A stretch of 5,557 nt of DNA, taken from assembly GCA_003558195.1 (NCBI GenBank), contig PWMM01000161.1:1-5557 (forward strand), read 5' to 3'. Below the pieces are notes generated by a model, which did no database searches, was not told where the DNA came from, and saw only the letters and a program-made list of their open reading frames with translations. Positions 1-5,557 of this stretch are shown in pieces. Positions within the stretch are counted from its first letter, which is position 1. Every line of letters begins with the position of its first letter. This DNA is from Syntrophomonadaceae bacterium (GTDB lineage Bacteria > Bacillota > Dethiobacteria > DTU022). The translations under genes were made by a program, and so were the position numbers.

Positions 1-83
1 TCCCTAAATACAGCCCGGATGCTGGTGGAGGCACATTTATAGCGTGACAGTAAGATAAATTTGTAGCGATGTGATATGAGCAT
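1..83 (-). CDS. Start of a sulfotransferase-like gene (3' part beyond window)
   Basis: An ATG at 83 opens a frame with no stop to the left edge, giving 27 codons. The peptide begins MLISHRYKFILL and continues to KCASTSIRAVFR (residues 16-27). An N-terminus of the form MxISHxYKFIFxxxPKxAxTSIR is typical of the Sulfotransfer_2-like families, where the K-x-A-x-T-S segment forms the loop that holds the 5'-phosphosulfate of PAPS; here the Pro before the Lys is Tyr. AGGGG lies eight bases upstream as ribosome site, and the gap of 74 bases fits the same operon. Only the first strand and cofactor loop are visible, so the full domain content is unknown. The family assignment rests on a short stretch but fits its neighbours. 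Confidence 0.68.
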   Translation of the reverse strand, partial: MLISHRYKFILLSRYKCASTSIRAVFR

Positions 84-91
84 TAATAACA

Positions 92-96
92 CCCCT
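92..96 (-). promoter_or_regulatory. Ribosome-binding site of the partial sulfotransferase-like gene
   Basis: The minus strand reads AGGGG (within AGGGGTG), eight bases before the ATG at 83. It supports that ATG as a real start although the gene is cut by the window edge. Confidence 0.6.
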
Positions 97-157
97 GGAT
101 GCAGTATGTTTATTTGTTAATACGGCCCGCTCTAGCGTTTATCCCTTTATTTATCCT

Positions 158-1849
158 TTATTTTAACCCCTGTTTAACCTCATATTTTTTCGCCACTAAA
201 GGCAGCTTCTCCCTGGGAATTAAAATTAGCTGGTCGCCTTCGGCTTCCTGGTCAACACTACCGCGAACATGAAGCCTGTAGCCTACCGATTCCAGGGCTA
301 CATAATCATAGCCCTGCATGAAAATAAGCAGACTTTCCAGGGAAAAAATCCCCTCATTTTCTTGGCCCCGTAAATGTCCAACCTCGAGGGTCACCACCGG
401 TCGAACCGTTTCCAACAACCCGGTCATTCCCTCCAGAACCTGCCTTTCTGTGCCGCCCACATCAATTTTTACCAGGTCGGGCTTGAGATCGCCTTCAAAG
501 CTGTAAGCATCAAGCGATACAGCTTGAACGCGGGTAATCGAACAATCAAGCGCTTTTTCCTGTTCTATGCTCAAACTGTTGGCCGCCGCTGTATTAAAAG
601 CTGAATGGGCCAATTCAAATACCTTGAAATCAAGGTCTTTTTCATCTCGATGCCAAACCAGTTGAGGAACCAGGGTCACTTGAGAAAAAGCCCTTAGGTT
701 TTCTTTTAACAGGTCAACTGTAGAAGGCGCCGGTTCAAAGCAAATCACCGTTCCCTTTCCACCAACCAGGGTCGCGGCCAGCATGGAAAAATAACCGAGG
801 TGGGCACCCACATCAAAAACCGTCCACCCGGGCTTCAAGTAATCAACGAAAAAGGCGCTTATATCCGGTTTGATCAGTTCAAAAGCATATAGCGCTGCAG
901 AAAGATGTTCCCGGGGGATGAGATTAATTGATGCGCCCCAAAAAGTCCTGCTTTTTAGCATGCCACCTTCATGATGATCAGCTGCCAAACTATAAAATTG
1001 CTCCATTGCGGCTAAGTAGGCAGGATAGAGGTCAAACCTTAACAATGATTTCAGTTTGCTGCGCAGTATTCTTGCAATCTCCAGGGACCCGACCTGCCCC
1101 TGATCAGCAGCCACCGTATTATATAGCCTGTAAAACACACTGTAAAGCTCTTTTTCGCCGGCGGTCATATGATCGGCATAAAATACTCTTTTTTCGGCCT
1201 GAATTGCATATCCCAGCTGCAGTGAATAACTGTTGCCGGGACCATCATTAAAGCTAAGCGCCAGTTCGTCACCGATGCGCTGAAAAAGCAAACGGGGCTC
1301 CTCCATTAATTGCTCATAGACTACCAAAAGGGATCGGTGCTTCAAGCCGGCATCGACAGCATTGCGGTAGCAGGCAAGCCAGGTTAAGTGGCCGCGATCA
1401 AGATCCAGGCCTTCATCCTTATGCAAAGCCCGGGCCACTTCCCAGGGGTGCCGGGTGAGGTGGATCATTTTTGGCTCAATTTCTAACTCTTCGAAAACTG
1501 CCTGCCACAAAGGCATGAACCAGGCGAGCAGCGAATCACCCAGAATAAGGGGGACCGATCCTGCCGGGGTTTCGGAAAGGTAGTTTTTGATCTCCTGCTT
1601 GGCCTGTCCCGCTGCTTTTGTATTCTGCCAGCCGGCGGGAAGGCCCTCTGCCGGATAAGATGACAGCCCTAAGGCCCGGAGCAGGCGATCATTGATCAGC
1701 CCGGGATCATTTTTGCCATCATCGCTTGTGGTCTCACCTGCAGCATTAGCGGTGCAAAGAAAATTGAGGCCGCTTTTAAGCAGCTTAATGCCGCTTTTGG
1801 GGGGCCCGACAACCAGGATAATATTTTTTTCTTGCCTTGCCATGATCAT
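158..1849 (-). CDS. Sulfotransferase-like domain fused to FkbM-type methyltransferase
   Basis: 563 residues from the ATG at 1849, preferred because AGAAGAGAAG lies five bases upstream; a GTG at 1855 overlaps that site and an ATG at 1843 is also possible. Residues 9-198 resemble bacterial sulfotransferases: the cofactor loop GPPKSGIKLL (15-24) with Lys18, MIHLTRHP (128-135) with Arg133 at the 3'-phosphate site, LTWLACYRNA (155-164) and VVYEQLMEEP (176-185). The Ser normally eight residues after that Arg is Ala141, so activity could be reduced or altered. Residues 298-546 are an FkbM SAM methyltransferase: VFDVGAHLGYFSMLA (344-358), CFEP (370-373), DLVKIDVGGTERQVLEGM (457-474) and VVTLEV (485-490). 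In KIDVEG-type motifs the Glu is Gly465 here. The methyltransferase half is a paralog of the one at 3255-4001. The likely role is combined sulfation and methylation of a surface glycan, inferred from domains alone. The stop is TAA; the next gene begins 74 bases on. Confidence 0.9.
   Translation of the reverse strand: MIMARQEKNIILVVGPPKSGIKLLKSGLNFLCTANAAGETTSDDGKNDPGLINDRLLRALGLSSYPAEGLPAGWQNTKAAGQAKQEIKNYLSETPAGSVPLILGDSLLAWFMPLWQAVFEELEIEPKMIHLTRHPWEVARALHKDEGLDLDRGHLTWLACYRNAVDAGLKHRSLLVVYEQLMEEPRLLFQRIGDELALSFNDGPGNSYSLQLGYAIQAEKRVFYADHMTAGEKELYSVFYRLYNTVAADQGQVGSLEIARILRSKLKSLLRFDLYPAYLAAMEQFYSLAADHHEGGMLKSRTFWGASINLIPREHLSAALYAFELIKPDISAFFVDYLKPGWTVFDVGAHLGYFSMLAATLVGGKGTVICFEPAPSTVDLLKENLRAFSQVTLVPQLVWHRDEKDLDFKVFELAHSAFNTAAANSLSIEQEKALDCSITRVQAVSLDAYSFEGDLKPDLVKIDVGGTERQVLEGMTGLLETVRPVVTLEVGHLRGQENEGIFSLESLLIFMQGYDYVALESVGYRLHVRGSVDQEAEGDQLILIPREKLPLVAKKYEVKQGLK
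787..805. repeat. 19-bp exact repeat shared by the two FkbM domains, copy 1
   Basis: These 19 bases recur exactly and in the same orientation at 3830-3848. Both copies encode the SAM-binding loop AHLGYFS. It is the longest exact match I noticed between the two paralogous methyltransferase domains and reflects common descent, not a mobile element. Confidence 0.75.
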
Positions 1850-1854
1850 GACCA

Positions 1855-1864
1855 CTTCTCTTCT
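1855..1864 (-). promoter_or_regulatory. Probable ribosome-binding site deciding the start of the sulfotransferase/FkbM gene
   Basis: The minus strand reads AGAAGAGAAG, an AG-rich but imperfect Shine-Dalgarno sequence. The spacer is five bases to the ATG at 1849 and eleven to the ATG at 1843. The alternative GTG at 1855 falls inside the motif, so it is disfavoured. Confidence 0.5.
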
Positions 1865-1888
1865 GTTCGTTTAATCGTTACGCCTTGA

Positions 1889-3178
1889 TCAGCCATTTAA
1901 GATATTTTTAACCCGATCGTAAAGCCTGTACTCGTCGACAAAGACTTCCCTGGCCAGCCCTTCCAGGTCCGGGATGTCATCTTTTGAGTAATCAGAGATA
2001 TTTTTCTGAAGCGGCTTAAGCGGTTTTTTGCCCAGCAGCCTGGCTAGCAGTACAACTGATTTTTCAAGTTCCTCCTGGAGGCCGATAAAAGTATACTGGC
2101 CAAGATAGTGATCGATGTTTTCAGCGCTTAAAGGGGCAGTCCGCAATAAATAGCTAAACAGATAATGCTTGCTGTCTAAAAAGCGGTTAAAGAAGTTCTT
2201 AAAACTTTGCGGCCTTTGATCGGTTAGGATCGATTTTTCTATTACTGCATCCGGGGCCTGGTACTTGTAGTAGAGAAATAAAGAGACAATCATCTTGTAA
2301 GGATTGCGGAGCATGGTAATGATATTGGCTTGATCATGCGGATTCTTTCCGGCAAAATCTTCAATGGCAAAGCCCTTACCCCGGTTAAAATGCCCGTGCA
2401 GGCACTGGCCCGGCCGCAGGTCTGCAAAATTGTCGGCTTCCTGCAGGGAAATATCCGGGTAATGCATCAACAAATGGTCTTTATACCAGCTTTTTAGGAC
2501 CGTCCGGAAAGCAGTTCCGGCAGTTTTGGGCACGTGCAGCGACACTACCGGCCGGTCCGGGTTAAAGGGTTTAAAGGTGGAAATAAGATCATTCATTTGC
2601 AACCCAACCCCCGGCGACATGCTGTTCACTGGTCCGCTGCTTCGATCGCTCAGCCTGCTAAAATGTTTTGCCATACAGTCATCGCCATTTTCGTCAAAAC
2701 CGCCGGCAGCTTCAAAATCTGCCCTCTGGCAGAACAGTGAGGCTCCCCCTGGGCCATCCTGGCTATCCTGCTCCAGGGAGAAAAACTGTTTATTTAAGCT
2801 TAAAGAAGGGTCAAGAGAAGATGCTTTCAATTTTTTTACAGCCTCGGGCAGGATATCTGATGTGAAGAAAAAATCATGTTTTAAAAAAAGCAAATTGGGA
2901 TAAATAGCTTTTCCGGCTGCGTAGTTATTGGAAAGTGCATAAGCATACCCTGGATCGGCTTGAATATGCATGAAAAAAGCGCAGGCATTATATTTAATAA
3001 TCATCTTTTCGGGATCCGGGGTGGCAGAATGATCAACAATGATCATTTCAACCGGATGGTGGGAGTTATTGATCAAAAAACTCTGCACCAGCTGCTCGAG
3101 CTTGCCGGTCTCCCCGGGTACGGTTATGATCAGGGAAACTCCCTGTTGATAGGCCAGCTCTTTATTGTATTCTGGCAT
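1889..3178 (-). CDS. GT2-like domain fused to PAPS-dependent sulfotransferase (Sulfotransfer_2-like)
   Basis: A 429-residue two-domain protein, with no signal peptide or membrane helix seen. Residues 14-176 resemble the GT-A core of family-2 glycosyltransferases: VSLIIT (14-19), the strand MIIVDHS (45-51), a FLKHD element (98-102) where the metal-binding DxD usually lies, and GGASLF (144-149) followed by GGFDENGDD (159-167), which matches the GGFDE...ED acceptor-side motif. This domain is shorter than the usual ~220 residues. Residues 209-425 are sulfotransferase-like: the 5'-phosphosulfate loop PKTAGTAFR (217-225) with Lys218, the GHF element (262-264), the 3'-phosphate motif RNPYKMIVS (291-299) with both Arg291 and Ser299 kept, and FIGLQEEL (364-371). 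Such domains transfer sulfate from PAPS to a hydroxyl group. The ATG has a strong ribosome site. The stop is TGA, 39 bases before the next gene. The acceptor is unknown; a sugar in the same glycan is inferred. The sulfotransferase call is strong; GT activity is less certain. Confidence 0.9.
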   Translation of the reverse strand: MPEYNKELAYQQGVSLIITVPGETGKLEQLVQSFLINNSHHPVEMIIVDHSATPDPEKMIIKYNACAFFMHIQADPGYAYALSNNYAAGKAIYPNLLFLKHDFFFTSDILPEAVKKLKASSLDPSLSLNKQFFSLEQDSQDGPGGASLFCQRADFEAAGGFDENGDDCMAKHFSRLSDRSSGPVNSMSPGVGLQMNDLISTFKPFNPDRPVVSLHVPKTAGTAFRTVLKSWYKDHLLMHYPDISLQEADNFADLRPGQCLHGHFNRGKGFAIEDFAGKNPHDQANIITMLRNPYKMIVSLFLYYKYQAPDAVIEKSILTDQRPQSFKNFFNRFLDSKHYLFSYLLRTAPLSAENIDHYLGQYTFIGLQEELEKSVVLLARLLGKKPLKPLQKNISDYSKDDIPDLEGLAREVFVDEYRLYDRVKNILNG

Positions 3179-3189
3179 AACGCTTTTTG

Positions 3190-3197
3190 CTCCTCCT
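3190..3197 (-). promoter_or_regulatory. Strong ribosome-binding site of the GT2/sulfotransferase gene
   Basis: On the minus strand this reads AGGAGGAG, a near-perfect Shine-Dalgarno sequence, followed by 11 bases to the ATG at 3178. It fixes the start of that gene and means it can be translated independently of the gene upstream. Confidence 0.85.
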
Positions 3198-3236
3198 GTA
3201 GCGGTATAATCCTTTAAAAATTTTACTTTATCGGCC

Positions 3237-5557
3237 CTAAAGCTTAAAGGCCTTTTCCTTAGGCATCATGATCATATTGTCATAGTCATATTGATGGTCA
3301 TGGCGACAGTGAATTTTGAGCCTGTAACCCATGGTCTCCATGGCCACATAGTCGTAATGGCGAAAAAAAGCGAGCAGGTCTTTGCTTAAAGGCAGATCAT
3401 GAGCGGCTGATTCAACCATGTCACCCACTTCCATGGTAATAACGGGGCGAGCACTGGCCAACAAGCCGACCATACCCTGGAGAACCTGCAGCTCTGAACT
3501 TTCTGCGTCGATTTTAACCAGGTCGGGCTCAAGGCTGCTCTCTTTGCAATAGGAATCGAGGGTCACTGCCTCAACCTTGACTATTTTGTATTCGGCACCG
3601 GCCCTTTTTGCGTTGCTTAACCGGTCTGAGACCGCTGTATTGAAAGCAGAAAAGGCCAAATCGAAGGTTTTAAAATCAATGCTTTCATTTTTATTCCAGG
3701 CCAGCCTGGGCACCACGGCTGCCTGCGGATAGCAGGCGATGTTTTCTGCCAGCACGCTGGCTGTTGAAGAGGTTGGCTCAAATGACACCACCCTGCCCTG
3801 CTCCCCGACCAGTTCTGCCGCCAGCATCGAAAAATAACCGAGGTGGGCCCCGATATCAATTACAACCTGGCCCGGTTTTAAAAATTCCCCGAAAAAAGCG
3901 GTTAACTCCGGCTCGAAAAGACCGGAAGAAAAAATGGCGCTCGAAACTTTCTCATTCGGGATCAAAATGATCGGCGCTTCCCAAAAGGTCTTGCTTTTTA
4001 AATAATGTTCAGGGGGCACTTGAGCGGAAATGGCCCGGAACCTGTCCAGGTTTGCCCCAATCTGCTTGTGCACAAAGCCGGCCCGGCCCAGCTTATTCAT
4101 CACCCGGTAAAGGGCCGCTTGCAGCGCCACCGGATTCACACCCTGCCTGGAAGGGGGCGGTTTTATTGTGCTCTCGATCTTGGTGATCTGATAATCTCGG
4201 TGCTCATAACCGGCTCTATTGTCATAAAATCCCGGCCAGGCCAGTAGCTCTCGTAAAACAAGCATCAAGTCCTGATAAATTTTCTGCTCCTGTTCGGTAG
4301 CTTCGTTCCACAAAATCATTGTTTGCAGGTTGTGATTTTTTAGCTGTTCTGCCAGGGGTTGAAAATCTTTTATTTCGCTTAGCAGCTCGGTAATGGGCCT
4401 CTTTTCGCTTTCTCCATAGACCACCCATTCGATAAAGGTCCTTTCCAGGTCATTTGAGCCGGCAAGACTTAATAACTGCTCTTTATCTTGCAGCAAATCA
4501 CCGCCGTTGACTGCGATCCTGACCGAAGACCGAATTGGGGGGCCGATGTCCTCACTCCAGGGAGTGGTCCCCAGCAGGCGTCCGATTTTGCGCCACAGGT
4601 CCATTTTAGCATGCGCCGGCTCGCCGATAAAGAAAACGGCGGGGCGCAATTGATCGATCCGCTCCAGGCTGTCTCGCACAGCTGGCTTATCTTCATAGCG
4701 GGCTAACAACTGCTGTTTGACGGCCTGGTAATTATTCTTCACATCCGCGCTGATCGCAGCAGCGGAATATTCTCTGGGCCTTTCATCAATGTGGAGGGCA
4801 GTATATTTTAAGCAGGGATTGCAAACCCTGCTGCCCTGGCTTTTAAAGGAGGCCACCAGCGCCGTGTCACAGCTATAGGTGCCGATCAATATTTTTTCTG
4901 CCGCCAGAGGCACCTTGATTGGAGTTTTAAAAATGTAGGCATCGTAAGATAAGAAAGTCTTGTTCCTGCTGTCCATCTGATCAAGGGGTATTTCAGACCA
5001 CGGGGGGCGGGGCGAAGCCCCCTGGATGAACACCCCGTTTTCGGTGCGGTTCCACCTGGTCAGGGCGCACAAAAGCGATTCCTGTTCCTTAAAATCAAGG
5101 GCAATCCTAAAAGCAGTTTCAGGATCAAAAAAAATATCTGAGTTGGTAATCGCTGCGGTATCTGCCGGCAAGTGGTTGGCGTACTGGAACAAATCTTTAT
5201 AACTGGGCCGTTTTTGGACGGGGATAAAGATCAAGCGGCTCTCCTGCCGCAAGCGATCGATCTCTTTAATAACCGAGCCAGGCAGTTTTTGATCAAGCCG
5301 ATCGGGATCTCCTTCATAAAAGACATGCACCCCGGCGATGAAAGAATGTCTGCAGTTGGCGGCAACTATAGCCAGGTTGTTTTCCAGGGCCTCCGGGCTG
5401 TCATTTTCATAAAAAGAGGTGATAACCGGAAAACGGACCTGCTCTGAAATGCCGTCAGGGTGCTTTTCAGCAGCTTTTTCGTCCTGCCGGGCAAACAAGT
5501 CCAGCTCTTTTAAAAGCTTTTTACGAAAGTACTCTTTCTTTCGCCAGTTAAAAAGAA
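3237..5557 (-). CDS. Multidomain GT-like / degenerate sulfotransferase-like / FkbM methyltransferase protein (N-terminus beyond window)
   Basis: Probably a glycan-modifying enzyme, cytoplasmic: no signal peptide or membrane segment is visible. Residues are numbered from the TTG at 5498, but the frame stays open for 19 more codons to the right edge with coding-like, lysine-rich sequence and no ATG or clear ribosome site, so I treat the gene as 5'-partial. Residues 22-245 form a GT-A-like domain with RPSYKDLFQYAN (97-108), NSDIFFD (119-125), ALTRW (145-149), SCD (209-211) and NPCLKYTALHID (227-238); this pattern recurs in uncharacterised glycosyltransferase-like proteins. Residues 286-440 align with the sulfotransferase domain of the gene at 158-1849 but lack its cofactor-binding residues. 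Residues 500-748 are an FkbM-type SAM methyltransferase: VIDIGAHLGYFSMLA (546-560), FEP (573-575), DLVKIDAESSELQVLQGM (659-676) and ITMEV (687-691). FkbM enzymes O-methylate sugars and other hydroxyl groups. The stop is TAG. The methyltransferase call is firm, the GT call moderate, and the middle block tentative. Confidence 0.85.
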   Translation of the reverse strand, partial: LFNWRKKEYFRKKLLKELDLFARQDEKAAEKHPDGISEQVRFPVITSFYENDSPEALENNLAIVAANCRHSFIAGVHVFYEGDPDRLDQKLPGSVIKEIDRLRQESRLIFIPVQKRPSYKDLFQYANHLPADTAAITNSDIFFDPETAFRIALDFKEQESLLCALTRWNRTENGVFIQGASPRPPWSEIPLDQMDSRNKTFLSYDAYIFKTPIKVPLAAEKILIGTYSCDTALVASFKSQGSRVCNPCLKYTALHIDERPREYSAAAISADVKNNYQAVKQQLLARYEDKPAVRDSLERIDQLRPAVFFIGEPAHAKMDLWRKIGRLLGTTPWSEDIGPPIRSSVRIAVNGGDLLQDKEQLLSLAGSNDLERTFIEWVVYGESEKRPITELLSEIKDFQPLAEQLKNHNLQTMILWNEATEQEQKIYQDLMLVLRELLAWPGFYDNRAGYEHRDYQITKIESTIKPPPSRQGVNPVALQAALYRVMNKLGRAGFVHKQIGANLDRFRAISAQVPPEHYLKSKTFWEAPIILIPNEKVSSAIFSSGLFEPELTAFFGEFLKPGQVVIDIGAHLGYFSMLAAELVGEQGRVVSFEPTSSTASVLAENIACYPQAAVVPRLAWNKNESIDFKTFDLAFSAFNTAVSDRLSNAKRAGAEYKIVKVEAVTLDSYCKESSLEPDLVKIDAESSELQVLQGMVGLLASARPVITMEVGDMVESAAHDLPLSKDLLAFFRHYDYVAMETMGYRLKIHCRHDHQYDYDNMIMMPKEKAFKL
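3830..3848. repeat. 19-bp exact repeat shared by the two FkbM domains, copy 2
   Basis: Second copy of the 19-bp match at 787-805, inside the methyltransferase part of the upstream gene. A shorter match of 13 bases (471-483 and 3517-3529) lies at the conserved DLVKID-type motif of the same two domains. Confidence 0.75.

Noticed and set aside
84..157. Terminator or regulatory element in the 74-base gap before the left-edge gene
   Set aside because: CGCT-AG-AGCG has a 4-bp stem with a 2-base loop and no T-tract, and the near-repeats AAAGGATAAA/AAAGGGATAAA look like simple AT-rich sequence.
928..1251. Plus-strand open frame of 107 codons inside the sulfotransferase/FkbM gene
   Set aside because: It is antisense to a well-supported gene, its peptide has no recognisable motif, and it has no convincing ribosome-binding site.
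2526..2903. Plus-strand open frame of 125 codons
   Set aside because: It lies antisense to the GT2/sulfotransferase gene, and the peptide is low-complexity in character (many Ser, Lys, Phe) with no domain.
2960..3217. Plus-strand open frame covering the start of the GT2/sulfotransferase gene
   Set aside because: It is antisense to the GT2 N-terminus, whose motifs are clear, and no promoter or independent support was seen.
3220..3248. Possible promoter before the GT2/sulfotransferase gene (TTTAAG, 17 bases, TAAAAT on the minus strand)
   Set aside because: The -35 element matches consensus at only three of six positions, and the region is AT-rich and between tightly spaced genes, so chance is likely.
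3211..3250. Inverted repeat CCTTTAA/TTAAAGG and inner CTTTA/TAAAG hairpin at the end of the first gene, as a terminator
   Set aside because: The outer arms are 7 bp around a 26-base loop and the inner stem is only 5 AT-rich pairs. This is too weak for an intrinsic terminator despite nearby T residues.
5172..5447. Plus-strand open frame of 91 codons near the right edge
   Set aside because: It is antisense to the GT-like domain, which has ordered conserved motifs in this stretch.
1..5557. CRISPR array, tRNA, insertion sequence or attachment site
   Set aside because: I saw no regularly spaced repeats, cloverleaf-like segments, transposase motifs or terminal inverted repeats. The only repeats are the coding matches between the paralogous FkbM domains.

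Overview
The window is one end-to-end coding stretch on the minus strand. It holds three long genes and the first codons of a fourth, all transcribed right to left and separated by gaps of only 58, 39 and 74 bases. It looks like the interior of a longer operon: the first gene is open through the right edge, the last runs off the left edge, and I see no convincing promoter or terminator between them. There are no RNA genes, insertion sequences, CRISPR arrays or plus-strand genes that I can support.

In order of transcription: (A) 3237-5557, a three-part protein with an N-terminal glycosyltransferase-like domain, a central block that looks like a decayed sulfotransferase, and a C-terminal FkbM-type SAM methyltransferase; (B) 1889-3178, a short family-2 glycosyltransferase-like domain fused to an apparently intact PAPS-type sulfotransferase domain; (C) 158-1849, a sulfotransferase-like domain fused to an FkbM methyltransferase that is clearly paralogous to the one in A; (D) 1-83, the first 27 codons of a gene whose start carries a sulfotransferase cofactor-loop-like motif.

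The shared theme is decoration of a surface glycan (capsule, S-layer, flagellar or other cell-surface polymer): sugar transfer, O-sulfation and O-methylation, with the three domain types recombined differently in each protein. That is inferred from domain content; no substrate can be read from the sequence. The most interesting points are the mosaic architecture, the central block of A that aligns with the sulfotransferase domain of C but has lost its PAPS-binding residues, and the N-terminal domain of A, which belongs to a recognisable but functionally uncharacterised GT-like group.

The strong AGGAGGAG ribosome-binding site, intermediate base composition and protein style suggest an anaerobic Gram-positive (Firmicutes-like) bacterium. 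This is a weak guess, since loci of this kind are accessory and often transferred.
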